DNA of 34,479 nt from contig JAVXEO010000015.1 in the NCBI GenBank assembly GCA_036658435.1, forward strand, positions 1 to 34,479, written 5' to 3'. Positions 25,328 to 33,745 of the stretch are shown piece after piece. A program made the translations under genes and the position numbers. A model generated the notes under the pieces. It had not been told where the DNA came from and searched no databases. It worked only from the letters and a program-made list of their open reading frames with translations. Each line of letters opens with the position of its first letter. Position 1 is the stretch's first letter. Source of the stretch: DIGJ01 sp036658435. GTDB taxonomy: Bacteria > Bacillota > Clostridia > Lachnospirales > Lachnospiraceae.

Positions 25328-26146
25328 ATGGATAAAATAAAAATTAGTGATTTGGAAATTTATTGCCGGCATGGATTATTAAAAGAGGAAACGATATTGG
25401 GACAGAAATTTTTAGTTTCCCTTACCATGTTTTTGGATATTTCTAAGGCCGGAAAAACCGATAAAATGGAAGATTCTATCAGTTACGCAGAGGTTGCCCA
25501 CTTTGTGGAAACTTTTATGAAAGAACGAACCTTTAAGCTATTGGAGGCCGTTGCAGAAACCCTTGCAGAAGAAGTATTGCTTCGATTTGAAAAGATTCAA
25601 AAAGTAAAAATTGAAATAAAGAAACCATGGGCGCCTATTCTTCTGCCTTTGGATACGGTATCCGTTGAAATCCAACGGGGATGGCATAAAGCCTACCTTG
25701 CTCTTGGCTCTAATCTGGGAAACAAAGAGGAAAATCTTTATCGGGCGATAACCTTACTAAACCAAGATAAAAATACAAGAGTAAGAAAGGTATCCTCATT
25801 TATTATAACAAAACCCATGGGAGAAGTGGAACAAGATGATTTTTTAAATGGAGCGGTAGAAGTTGACACACTTCGAGATCCGGAAGAGCTGCTTACCCTT
25901 GTGCATGAAATAGAAGAGGACTGTAAACGTGTTCGAACCATTCATTGGGGACCGCGAACTCTTGATGTTGACATCCTATTTTATGATAATCTGGTTATCC
26001 GGACCGAGGAACTGCAGATTCCACACATAGGAGTAAAGGATCGTGATTTTGTATTGATTCCATTAGAAGAAATTGCACCTCTGGTGATACATCCACTGTT
26101 GGGAAAAAATATATACCAATTGAAAAAAGATTTACAGCCTCTTTAA
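25328..26146 (+). CDS. folBK: Dihydroneopterin aldolase fused to HPPK
   Basis: A 272-residue bifunctional folate enzyme. Residues 1 to about 118 are FolB (DLEIYCRHGLLKEE with the catalytic Glu, ISYAEVAHFVE, and IEIKKPWAP with the catalytic Lys). From about 120 to the end is FolK (AYLALGSNLGNKEENL, then IHWGPRTLDVDILFYDN and IPHIGVKDRDFVLIPLEEI), which pyrophosphorylates 6-hydroxymethyl-dihydropterin. The FolB-FolK fusion is common in Clostridia. It is the last gene of the run, and its stop codon lies in the loop of the terminator. Confidence 0.95.
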   Translation: MDKIKISDLEIYCRHGLLKEETILGQKFLVSLTMFLDISKAGKTDKMEDSISYAEVAHFVETFMKERTFKLLEAVAETLAEEVLLRFEKIQKVKIEIKKPWAPILLPLDTVSVEIQRGWHKAYLALGSNLGNKEENLYRAITLLNQDKNTRVRKVSSFIITKPMGEVEQDDFLNGAVEVDTLRDPEELLTLVHEIEEDCKRVRTIHWGPRTLDVDILFYDNLVIRTEELQIPHIGVKDRDFVLIPLEEIAPLVIHPLLGKNIYQLKKDLQPL

Positions 26147-26166
26147 AAGCTGTAAATCTTTTCTCT
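26125..26166. terminator. Two-way terminator after folBK
   Basis: Arms AAAAGATTTACAGC (26125-26138) and GCTGTAAATCTTTT (26149-26162), T-rich on both outer sides. It is shared with the minus-strand DUF5050 gene ending at 26168. Confidence 0.85.
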
Positions 26167-26167
26167 T

Positions 26168-27181
26168 TTACTTTAGAACTTTTGGCTGAAATAAGGAAAT
26201 TCTTCCCGTTGCGGTTTCTAAATAAAAAAATTCATCGGTATCATACTTGCGGAAAAAAACATAGTGGTCTGTTACGTGAATGCTGTTAAAATCCCCTTTC
26301 ATCAGAGTTTCCGACTTGTAGTTGGAAAGATTCATACGACAGAACCGATTATCATCACCACCATCTACCTGATAATAAAGATAGCCTTCATCCGGGCTGA
26401 TGTTAAAAAAGGAACATCGCTCCTCTACAATAATTTGGGGATTGTCTCCGTGCAGGTCAACTCTTCCAATGGCATAATTATTATTAAGGGAAAGAAAATA
26501 TAAAGAGTCACTGGTAGAAGTAACATTAAAACAATTTCCTTCATAAAGGGTGGAAGAAGAATTACTGTCTAAATTCATGGCATGAATTTCATGTTCTGTA
26601 TCGACGCCATTGTAATATAAGGTATTATCGGAAAAAGAAGCTGGAACAATCTGTTCCGTACTCAACTCGATATCTTCTTTTCCATTTATCTTTATTTTGT
26701 GAAAACGAAGATTATCATTGGGGTCATAATGCTGATAATACACATAGTTTCCATGGAGAGCAGCGAAACCAACGGCTTTGCCGTAAAGCTGCTGCATATC
26801 TTTTCCATCTTTTTTATTGAGACGATAGAGCCCCAGGGTATTGAAGTTAAAAAACTGCCCAGGTGCCGTATTCCGTTTATGGTTATCTCTTACATAGATT
26901 AAATATTTGTTTGTGGCATTGATATAGGAAACATTGTCTTCATAGAGCTTTTTGCAATTTTTCATGTTAGAATCCATAACGTAAAGGGCACCTTGATCTT
27001 TATAATTACTAAAATAGATCTTTCCGTCATTTTCACAGAAAAGCCCTCCGTTCATAAGATTACCTGCTGTATTGCCTGTGGCATTTTCATCGTTCATAAC
27101 AACCCGGCTTGACAAATAAACAAAAGTACCTGCACCAATGGATAAACTGATAATAATTAAAATAATAAGCACTTTTTTCAA
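26168..27181 (-). CDS. DUF5050 domain protein, membrane-anchored beta-propeller
   Basis: 337 residues. An N-terminal hydrophobic helix (about 4-26, VLIILIIISLSIGAGTFVY) after a KK start acts as signal anchor, so most of the protein is outside the membrane. The rest is a series of short beta repeats of the type ...KIYFSNYKDQGALYVMD..., ...YVYYQHYD... and ...TLYYNGVD..., as in the DUF5050/TolB-like propellers of Clostridia. The function is unknown and the repeats suggest binding. The start is a TTG with GGGGGAT upstream. It lies 21 bases after pheA and is probably co-transcribed with it. Confidence 0.8.
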   Translation of the reverse strand: MKKVLIILIIISLSIGAGTFVYLSSRVVMNDENATGNTAGNLMNGGLFCENDGKIYFSNYKDQGALYVMDSNMKNCKKLYEDNVSYINATNKYLIYVRDNHKRNTAPGQFFNFNTLGLYRLNKKDGKDMQQLYGKAVGFAALHGNYVYYQHYDPNDNLRFHKIKINGKEDIELSTEQIVPASFSDNTLYYNGVDTEHEIHAMNLDSNSSSTLYEGNCFNVTSTSDSLYFLSLNNNYAIGRVDLHGDNPQIIVEERCSFFNISPDEGYLYYQVDGGDDNRFCRMNLSNYKSETLMKGDFNSIHVTDHYVFFRKYDTDEFFYLETATGRISLFQPKVLK

Positions 27182-27202
27182 AAGAAATCCCCCTTTTACA
27201 GA

Positions 27203-28339
27203 CTATTGTGTAGAAAAGTTTCCAAGTATTTTTAAATCGGCTGCTTCTTCTTTGATTCCATTTATTGCATTTTTAACTCCGGACTCCTTTAAATTTCCCT
27301 GGAAGTCAACAAAGAAACGATATTCCCAAGGACGTCCCAGAATAGGACGGGATTCAATCTTGGTCATATTTAGGTGGTTATAAATAAAGTGTGAAAGCAT
27401 AGTATATAAGGTTCCGCTTTCATGTGGAAGCTCAAAACAAATAGAAACTTTGTCTGCATAACTTAGATATTGTTTTTTGTTTGTGATAATTATGAAACGG
27501 GTAGCATTGCTGTTTTCAAAATTAAGGTGGTCTTCTAAAACTTTCAGACCATATTCCAAGGCAGCACATTTTCCGGCAATGGCAGCCTGGGTCTTATCTC
27601 CATCTTCCAAAATCTTTTTTGCACTTGCAGAAGTGCTGAAAAATTCATGAGGCAGAATATTTGGGTGGGTTTCAAAAAAACCGGCACACTGAAGGAGTGC
27701 TTGTGGATGGGAATAGACAGACTTTAATTCCGAAAGAGAGCTCCCTTCCAGTCCTACAAGGGCGTGGTCAATTTTTAAAACATGTTCCCCAATGATGAAA
27801 TTGTTATAGGAAAGGAGCAAATCATAAGTGTCTAAAATACCACCAGTAGAGCTGTTTTCAATGGGAAGCACTCCATAATCCATCTCGCCGGACTGCACCT
27901 TTTCCATGATCTCCTTAAAAGAATTGCTATGGAAACAGGAAACATGTAAACCAAAGAAGTTTTGTGCAGCCTGCTCTGTATAGGAACCGGGTTCACCAAA
28001 ACAAACTATTTGGGAAGATTCTGTAAGCTCCAAAGAATCAATAAGAGAAAAGGATAAGTCTCCGGAATAGGAAGGAACCAAACGATACTGATATTTACGG
28101 CTCATAGACATAATTTGTGTAAATAATTCCTGTACCGGATAGCGATTATATTCATTTTGCACCAGATTCTGTAAAGCAGCTAATTTTGATTTCTCACGTT
28201 CTCTATCAAGAATTGCTTTTCCTGTTTTTGTCTTATATTCTGCAACTTCTTTGGTAAGCTCCATGCGTGCTTCAAAAAGCTTTACAATGTCACAGTCAAT
28301 TTTGTCAATTTTATCTCGGGTAGTATTTAAATCCAACAC
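27203..28339 (-). CDS. pheA: Chorismate mutase / prephenate dehydratase (P-protein)
   Basis: A bifunctional phenylalanine enzyme of about 378 residues. Residues 1-90 are an AroQ chorismate mutase helix bundle (LNTTRDKIDKID, RMELTKEVAEYK). About 110-290 is prephenate dehydratase (GEPGSYTEQAA, LPIENSSTGGI, NATRFIII). The C-terminal ACT domain has the ESRPI element that binds phenylalanine for feedback inhibition. The start is a GTG at 28339, because GGAGG lies eight bases before it. The frame from the TTG at 28354 includes that ribosome site in the coding region. Confidence 0.94.
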   Translation of the reverse strand: MLDLNTTRDKIDKIDCDIVKLFEARMELTKEVAEYKTKTGKAILDREREKSKLAALQNLVQNEYNRYPVQELFTQIMSMSRKYQYRLVPSYSGDLSFSLIDSLELTESSQIVCFGEPGSYTEQAAQNFFGLHVSCFHSNSFKEIMEKVQSGEMDYGVLPIENSSTGGILDTYDLLLSYNNFIIGEHVLKIDHALVGLEGSSLSELKSVYSHPQALLQCAGFFETHPNILPHEFFSTSASAKKILEDGDKTQAAIAGKCAALEYGLKVLEDHLNFENSNATRFIIITNKKQYLSYADKVSICFELPHESGTLYTMLSHFIYNHLNMTKIESRPILGRPWEYRFFVDFQGNLKESGVKNAINGIKEEAADLKILGNFSTQ

Positions 28340-28375
28340 AATATCGTCCTCCAACTGGGGTATTTATTTACAATT

Positions 28376-28404
28376 ATTATATACCACTATGAGGGCAGGT
28401 TCAA
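28376..28404 (-). promoter_or_regulatory. Promoter of pheA
   Basis: Minus strand: TTGAAC (28399-28404), 17-base spacer, TATAAT (28376-28381), about 37 bases before the GTG start. There is no T-box or attenuator between it and the gene. Confidence 0.75.
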
Positions 28405-28414
28405 GAAATTTACA

Positions 28415-28448
28415 TAAAAAACAACCGCCTATATAAAAACAGGCGGTT
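28415..28448 (-). terminator. Minus-strand terminator upstream of the pheA promoter
   Basis: Arms AACCGCCT (28423-28430) and AGGCGGTT (28441-28448). On the minus strand the stem is followed by GTTTTTTA. It would stop dpaAB transcripts that have crossed the opposing DUF1294 gene. The plus side has no T run. Confidence 0.65.
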
Positions 28449-28483
28449 ATTAAAAAATATAAAAGAATAAATGAGGAAACATT

Positions 28484-28750
28484 ATGAAAGTATATGAGAA
28501 AATATTAATTTATCTATTTTTAATTAATTTAGCTGGGTTTATATCTATGGGAATGGATAAACAAAAAGCAAAAAAACATGTCTATCGAATTTCGGAAAAG
28601 ACATTATTTTTATATGCAGTATTGGGAGGGAGTCTTGGCTCTATTCTTGGAATGCAGGTATTTCGTCATAAAACAAAGCATAAGACGTTTCTTATAGGAA
28701 TGCCTCTTATATTGGCGGTACAGGTGCTGCTGTTTATCTTAATGAGGTGA
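28484..28750 (+). CDS. DUF1294 small membrane protein
   Basis: An 88-residue protein with three hydrophobic segments. The loop MGMDKQKAKKHVYRISEKTLF followed by LGGSLGSILGMQVFRHKTKHKTF is the DUF1294 pattern. The function is unknown. An AGGA site precedes the ATG. Its 3' end overlaps the end of dpaB on the other strand by 12 bases, and no plus-strand terminator is visible after it. Confidence 0.85.
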   Translation: MKVYEKILIYLFLINLAGFISMGMDKQKAKKHVYRISEKTLFLYAVLGGSLGSILGMQVFRHKTKHKTFLIGMPLILAVQVLLFILMR

Positions 28751-29326
28751 TCTGACAATGGGCTGAAGCTGCTTTCCATCCAATGCAGCTTCCATGGTTT
28801 CTAAAAGCAAATCCGGTTCAGCAACCATAGAATTTGGTTTCTTTTTATAGTTATCCTGTGAAAACGGAACAAAATAAATATTTTTGCAGTTTATAAGGGT
28901 ACCAATGTTTTTGAAATTCATGCTTAAGGCATCGTTTGTGGAAGGAAAAATTACAACTGGCTTATCGTTTCTAAGGTGGGCCTTTGCAGCCATGAGAACC
29001 GGAGAATCGGTAATGGAAAGACTGAGTTTTGTCAAAGTATTTCCCGTACAGGGGGCAATGATTAAAAGATCCAAAAGATTTTTAGGACCAATGGGTTCTG
29101 CAGATTCTAAAGTGAGAATTGGCTTATTTCCGGTTATCTTTTCCGCAGTAGCATAAAATTCTTTGGAACTGCCAAAACGGCAGTCAATATTTTGAACGGA
29201 ATTTGAAAATATAGGTGTTACCTTTGCTCCGGTGGCTACTAATTTTTCCAATTCTTTAAAAATAACAGCAAAGGTACAAAAGGAACCGGTCATGGCAAAT
29301 CCGATTTCTTTACCATCTAAGGTCAT
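28739..29326 (-). CDS. dpaB: Dipicolinate synthase subunit B
   Basis: A 195-residue flavoprotein-like subunit (SpoVFB) that, with DpaA, makes dipicolinic acid for the spore core during late sporulation in the mother cell. Typical segments are GFAMTGSFCTF near the N-terminus, DLLIIAPCTGNTLTKLS, and the closing NYKKKPNSMVAEPDLLLETMEAAL. Its start overlaps the dpaA stop by four bases (ATGA), so the subunits are coupled. Its presence shows the organism encodes endospore functions. Confidence 0.94.
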   Translation of the reverse strand: MTLDGKEIGFAMTGSFCTFAVIFKELEKLVATGAKVTPIFSNSVQNIDCRFGSSKEFYATAEKITGNKPILTLESAEPIGPKNLLDLLIIAPCTGNTLTKLSLSITDSPVLMAAKAHLRNDKPVVIFPSTNDALSMNFKNIGTLINCKNIYFVPFSQDNYKKKPNSMVAEPDLLLETMEAALDGKQLQPIVRSPH

Positions 29327-30210
29327 GTGAATCCCTTCTTTCTATAAAATGTTTTTTTTAGACAATAGTTTGCCAGTATTTCCCCGGAAGCCTTTGGTGC
29401 AACTTTCCCCGGAATTCCCAGAGAAAGGGAGACATTTAGGTCCAGTTCTTTTGCAGCAGTATAATCAAGTCCACCGGGATAAGAAGCAATATCAATAATA
29501 ACGGTTTCTTTTGAAATGAAACACAGAAGCTCCTTTGGTAAAACCATAAATGGTACGGAATTAAAAATATAATCAAAATCATTAATTTTGGAAGAAAGCT
29601 CACAAAAGGAACAGGTTTGATATCCTAAAGCATCTGCGTAAGCTAAATCCGAATCTTTTCGTGCACAAATAGTAAGACAGGCATCCAATCCATCCAGCTT
29701 ATGTGCCAATACTTTTGCACAGCGGCCGAAGCCTAAAACTAAGACAGAGGCTTTATGAAGATTACCGGAACCTTTCGAAATCGCTTCCATTATAGCGCCT
29801 TCCGCAGTGGCGATTCCATTTGCAATGGCAAGAGAATCTTCTTTCATAAAATCATAGACTAGAATTCCTCTTTCCTTGCATAGATTGGCTATATAAGGAG
29901 AAACCATTCCTGCAAATAAAATTTGTTCCGAATGCAGACCGTCCATTAATATATTAATATTCAGATCAGAAGAGGAGGTTAAAGAAGGTATGGTATCGTT
30001 GTCTTTGGAAAGAGGAATTGGTCCAACTAAAATGGTACCAGAGTGTAGGGCTTCTGTTAAAGAGGAGGCCTGCTTGCATATATCATGAATCATGGGATGA
30101 GAAAGTCCATAGGTAAGAACGGTATATCCTACATTACGGAAATAAGTGGCCATATAGATTTGACGGATATCACCACCAAATAATACGAAATCATACATAT
30201 TAATAACCAT
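29323..30210 (-). CDS. dpaA: Dipicolinate synthase subunit A
   Basis: A 295-residue subunit (SpoVFA) with an N-terminal FGGDIRQIYMA segment and an NAD(P)-binding Rossmann core VLVLGFGRCAKVLA. The C-terminal IDIASYPGGLDY and GIPGKVAPKASGEILAN stretches are family hallmarks. It forms the enzyme with DpaB. Two ATGs are possible. The first (30210) has GGA five bases away but AAGG almost touching it, and the second (30198) gives the usual MYDFVLFGGD opening but leaves 13 bases from AAAGG. A sporulation-type promoter lies upstream. Confidence 0.94.
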   Translation of the reverse strand: MVINMYDFVLFGGDIRQIYMATYFRNVGYTVLTYGLSHPMIHDICKQASSLTEALHSGTILVGPIPLSKDNDTIPSLTSSSDLNINILMDGLHSEQILFAGMVSPYIANLCKERGILVYDFMKEDSLAIANGIATAEGAIMEAISKGSGNLHKASVLVLGFGRCAKVLAHKLDGLDACLTICARKDSDLAYADALGYQTCSFCELSSKINDFDYIFNSVPFMVLPKELLCFISKETVIIDIASYPGGLDYTAAKELDLNVSLSLGIPGKVAPKASGEILANYCLKKTFYRKKGFT

Positions 30211-30242
30211 GCCTTTCCATAAAAAATGGTAGAGTATACATC

Positions 30243-30272
30243 ATTGTATGAAGTTAGAATAAAAAAGGTGAC
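30243..30272 (-). promoter_or_regulatory. Possible sigma-K (mother-cell) promoter of dpaAB
   Basis: Minus strand: CATACAAT (30243-30250) fits the CATAnnnT -10 shared by sigma-E and sigma-K, with a CACC (-35 core AC) about 17 bases upstream in the terminator stem. dpaA is sigma-K dependent in Bacillus, so the match is plausible. Confidence 0.45.
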
Positions 30273-30287
30273 CCAAGAAGGGTCACC
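30261..30287 (-). terminator. Terminator of the small acidic-tail gene
   Basis: Perfect arms GGTGACCC (30267-30274) and GGGTCACC (30280-30287) with a 5-base loop. A six-base T run follows on the minus strand. Confidence 0.85.
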
Positions 30288-30342
30288 AATAAGACTGAAA
30301 ACGGTTATAATACAATTTTTATAAATCCTTTGCTGAAATTAG

Positions 30343-30594
30343 TTATTCTTCGGTTTCCTCGTCGTTGAAAAAATCATCATCCTCATCCTCGTCAAAATCA
30401 TCTTCGAAGTCTTCCAGATAATCTGGTGTGAAGTACTTGTATACGGCAAAGGCAATGGCAGCTACTGCAGCAACGGCACCAATGATGGCAAGAACCCAGA
30501 CAATACAGGACTTCTTTTCCTCTTCCAACTGTTTTTTATGAACTAATTCATTAATTTTTGCTGCGTTCAATAAATCTTCAATTTTACTTGACAT
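30343..30594 (-). CDS. Small membrane protein with acidic C-terminal tail (unknown)
   Basis: 83 residues: a polar helical N-terminus (SSKIEDLLNAAKINELVHKK), one membrane helix (about 30-56, Val/Ala/Ile rich), and a tail of about 25 residues that is almost all Asp, Glu and Phe. I do not recognise a named family. The start is the ATG at 30594 with AAAGGA ten bases upstream; a GTG three codons earlier is too close to that site. It has its own promoter and terminator and lies after pcrA on the same strand. Confidence 0.75.
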   Translation of the reverse strand: MSSKIEDLLNAAKINELVHKKQLEEEKKSCIVWVLAIIGAVAAVAAIAFAVYKYFTPDYLEDFEDDFDEDEDDDFFNDEETEE

Positions 30595-30624
30595 AAGACA
30601 CACATCCTTTCTGATTATGAAAAT

Positions 30625-30633
30625 AGTATAACA
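30625..30633 (-). promoter_or_regulatory. Extended -10 promoter of the small acidic-tail gene
   Basis: Minus strand: TG-T-TATACT (30625-30633), an extended -10 element, about 30 bases before the ATG. No good -35 box is visible. Confidence 0.45.
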
Positions 30634-30672
30634 CGATTTTATATATTTTACTATGAAATAATGCTATCATTT

Positions 30673-33000
30673 TTAAAGTTTATTTAGTTTGGCAAAGGAG
30701 GCACGCATTTTTTTATCCCCTGCGGTATCAAAGGTAACAAAGACTTCAAAGTCATTAGGGATGGCATTCATATTGGTAATGGTTCCTTTTCCAAATTTAA
30801 TATGTTCAATGCGGTCACCAACCTGGTAAGAAGGAGAAGCACTTGTCATGGAAGGAGTCGGTGTTACCTTCTTTGGCTTATCGAAAACCGTATTGGACAA
30901 ACCTTTTTGAATCCAGGGATTGTCGGCGAAGAGAGAAGTACTTTTTCCTGCATCCATATTTGGTGAAAAGCCATTGACAGATGAAAAGCCATTGACTGCT
31001 TTTGGAAATTTTGGTTTTATGGATTCCCTGGATTCTTTTAATAAGTAACGGGGAATTTCACGTATAAAACGGGAAGGCTTATTATACTGGGTTTCACCAT
31101 GAACCATACGCTGTCTTGCGCAGCTGATAGAAAGTTTTTGCTTTGCTCGTGTAATACCAACGTAACATAGTCTCCGCTCTTCTTCAATTTCCGTGGGATC
31201 ATCGGAACTAATGGTCATATAACTTGGGAAAATACCATCCTCCAATCCACATAAATACACATAAGGAAATTCCAGCCCTTTTGCACTGTGAAGAGTCATT
31301 AGCACCACCACGTTTGTACTGTCTTCCAAACTGTCAATATCAGCCACTAAGGCAACCTCTTCTAAAAATTGACTTAGGGAAGGCGGTTCCGGTGCAGCCG
31401 ATTCAAAAGAAATAATTTTATTCATGAATTCTTCTATATTTTCAATGCGGCTTTGTGCTTCTATGGTTTCTTCGGCTTTCAAGGCATCTACATATCCGGT
31501 TGCTTCTAAAATTTCCTCCATGAGCTGTTGGATGGTAACTGCATTTTGCTTCATTTTCCCCTTGAGAATCTCAATAAAAGAAACAAAAGGTTCAATACGA
31601 CTGACTCCACGGCCAACTCCCGGAATGGAAGATGCACGCTGCAAGGCTTGGTAAAAACTTATATTATTGGTAATGGAATATTCTAAAACACGGTCAATGG
31701 TAGTAAGACCGATTCCACGGCGGGGAACATTAATAATACGCTTTACTGCAATATCATCCAAGCCGTTGTCAATGGTCTTTAAGTAGGCCAAAAGATCCTT
31801 AATTTCTTTTCTGGCATAAAAGTTTACAGCACCCACAATTTTATAAGGAATATTCTTCCGTACCAGCTTTTCCTCAAAAATACGAGATTGGGCATTGGTT
31901 CGATAAAGAATAGAAAAATCATAATAATTAAGACCTTCGTCTGTAACACCATGATAAATATCATTTACAATGGCATCGGCTTCCTCATATTCATTATCAA
32001 ACTGGGTAAAAGAAATAGGGTCACCTTCCTCATTATCGGTCCAAAGGGACTTATCCTTTCGCTCTATGTTATGGTGAATGACTTCATTGGCAGCCTTTAA
32101 TATTGTTTTTGTGGAACGGTAATTCTGCTCTAACTTAATTACCTTGGTGGAAGGGTAGTGATTCTCAAAGTTAAGAATATTATGTATATTGGCACCGCGA
32201 AACTTATAGATGGACTGGTCGTCATCCCCTACTACACAGAGATTATGCTCAACCTCACCAAATTCATTGAGAGTAGATGCCATAAGACGGATTAAATGAA
32301 ATTGGGCGGTGTTGGTATCTTGATATTCATCTACCATAATATATTTGAAACGGTTTTGGTAGTTTGCTAAAATCTCGGGATTACGTTCAAAAAGCTCAAT
32401 GGTTTTAAAGATCAGATCATCAAAATCCAGAGCATTGTTTTGTTTTAATCGTTTCTGATATTCAGTATACACTTTAGCATATCGCTCTTTATTAAAATCA
32501 CCAACGGCATTTGCTGCAAAAGCAGAGGGGGTAATCAATTCATCCTTTGCATTGGAAATAGCAGAAAGTAAAGTCTTTTCTTTGGTGTTCTTGGTGTCAA
32601 TATTTAAGTACTTACATATATCCCGCATCAAAGTTTTTTGATCATCGGAGTCATAAATGGTAAAACTCTTTTCGTAGCCAATGGCATCAATATTACGGCG
32701 TAGAATACGAACACAAGTGGAATGAAAGGTGCTCACCCAAATATTTTCAGAACCATAACCTACGATTTTATCCACACGGTCACGCATTTCAGAGGCCGCT
32801 TTATTCGTAAAGGTTAAAGCAAGAATATTCCAGGGATTGACATTAAACTCATCAATCAAATAGGCAATACGGTGCGTAAGCACCCGTGTCTTTCCAGAGC
32901 CTGCACCTGCTAAAATCAGCAGAGGACCTTTGTTGTGGATAACGGCCTGCGTCTGTTCCTGATTCAGACCTTTTAATATGTCTTTCATGAAAATAACCAT
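30673..33000 (-). CDS. pcrA: ATP-dependent DNA helicase PcrA (UvrD/Rep family)
   Basis: A helicase of 771-775 residues that unwinds DNA 3' to 5' in repair and plasmid replication. Superfamily 1A motifs in order: LNQEQTQAV (Q motif), LAGAGSGKT (Walker A), TFTNKAASEM (Ia), DEYQDTN (Walker B), GDDDQSIYKFRGA (III), EQNYRS (IV), TLHSAKGLEF (V) and YVGITRAK (VI). The C-terminal tail ends in a Tudor-like fold that contacts RNA polymerase (VGDRIEHIKFGKGTI). Start choice is open: the ATG at 33000 sits against AGAGG, and the ATG at 32988 (MKDILKGLN) is 13 bases away. It begins just after the DUF1836 stop. Confidence 0.95.
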   Translation of the reverse strand: MVIFMKDILKGLNQEQTQAVIHNKGPLLILAGAGSGKTRVLTHRIAYLIDEFNVNPWNILALTFTNKAASEMRDRVDKIVGYGSENIWVSTFHSTCVRILRRNIDAIGYEKSFTIYDSDDQKTLMRDICKYLNIDTKNTKEKTLLSAISNAKDELITPSAFAANAVGDFNKERYAKVYTEYQKRLKQNNALDFDDLIFKTIELFERNPEILANYQNRFKYIMVDEYQDTNTAQFHLIRLMASTLNEFGEVEHNLCVVGDDDQSIYKFRGANIHNILNFENHYPSTKVIKLEQNYRSTKTILKAANEVIHHNIERKDKSLWTDNEEGDPISFTQFDNEYEEADAIVNDIYHGVTDEGLNYYDFSILYRTNAQSRIFEEKLVRKNIPYKIVGAVNFYARKEIKDLLAYLKTIDNGLDDIAVKRIINVPRRGIGLTTIDRVLEYSITNNISFYQALQRASSIPGVGRGVSRIEPFVSFIEILKGKMKQNAVTIQQLMEEILEATGYVDALKAEETIEAQSRIENIEEFMNKIISFESAAPEPPSLSQFLEEVALVADIDSLEDSTNVVVLMTLHSAKGLEFPYVYLCGLEDGIFPSYMTISSDDPTEIEEERRLCYVGITRAKQKLSISCARQRMVHGETQYNKPSRFIREIPRYLLKESRESIKPKFPKAVNGFSSVNGFSPNMDAGKSTSLFADNPWIQKGLSNTVFDKPKKVTPTPSMTSASPSYQVGDRIEHIKFGKGTITNMNAIPNDFEVFVTFDTAGDKKMRASFAKLNKL

Positions 33001-33006
33001 ACCTCT

Positions 33007-33723
33007 CTAAAATTTAACAATTTTATCATTTTCGTTATTGGTTTCTTTTACCGGTGCCGCTTCTTTTGTTTCTTCACTGTCTTTTGCTTTTTCAGTTCCC
33101 TTTCCTTTCTCTTTTTCCGAAGGCTTATGAATGTCAGAGAGAGTCTGATCAATGAGACGTTCAATAATCATTTTTTTTGTATATACATCAAAACTTAACA
33201 TACAGATAAAACAAAAGGTTTGGAGAAATTCCTGGTCCCCCTCATCTTCTACGGATTCAAAGGTATGGGATGCTTTATTATATTTTTTTACAACATCTTT
33301 TACAAGATTATCAATTTGGTCTTTTTCCATCTGAAAGACTTCTTCATAAATCTGTTCCAAAGTAATCCCCTTGTCGGAGTTATAGAACCGTTTGGTTAGG
33401 GGAGAAAAAAGACTTTGTATATCACTAATGGATAAGATATTTTTAAAATAATAAATAAAAATAAGTAAAAGCATATGCTCTTTGGAATATTTCTTTTTAT
33501 TTGGCGGGGGAAGCAATTGATTTTTTGTATAATTATTAATCATGGTTTTAGTAAGAAGTTTATCCTCCGGATAACGTTTGGAGGCATTCAAGTGTTCATC
33601 CATAAACGTGGTTACCTGATCCATATACAAATCAATGTTTGGAATTTCTCCTGGCCGGATATAGTCAATATTTTGTAAACTGCGGATAATCTGCATAACA
33701 TATTCGTGGTTGCTCATGCTCAT
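33007..33723 (-). CDS. DUF1836 domain protein
   Basis: A 238-residue soluble protein. The RPGEIPNIDLYMDQVTTFMDEHL opening, TKTMINNYTKNQLLPPPNKKKYSKEH and the following LLIFIYYFKNILSISDIQ match DUF1836. In that family the TKTMINNYTK portion looks like a DNA-binding helix-turn-helix, though its function is not established. The last ~40 residues are Lys/Glu-rich and low in complexity. The start is the ATG at 33723 with GAGGTGA upstream; the frame continues to a GTG at 33735 that is part of that site. Six bases separate it from pcrA, so the two form an operon. Confidence 0.8.
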   Translation of the reverse strand: MSMSNHEYVMQIIRSLQNIDYIRPGEIPNIDLYMDQVTTFMDEHLNASKRYPEDKLLTKTMINNYTKNQLLPPPNKKKYSKEHMLLLIFIYYFKNILSISDIQSLFSPLTKRFYNSDKGITLEQIYEEVFQMEKDQIDNLVKDVVKKYNKASHTFESVEDEGDQEFLQTFCFICMLSFDVYTKKMIIERLIDQTLSDIHKPSEKEKGKGTEKAKDSEETKEAAPVKETNNENDKIVKF

Positions 33724-33745
33724 AATGGATATCACCTCAAATTAC

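Noticed and set aside
28415..28448. Phenylalanine attenuator or T-box for pheA
   Set aside because: The hairpin lies upstream of the only good pheA promoter and there is no T-box sequence, so it reads as a terminator for transcripts coming from dpaAB.
30198..33000. Identical ATGGTTAT beginnings of dpaA and pcrA
   Set aside because: Both may be read-through of the ribosome-site region before the true ATG. The match is short and probably chance.
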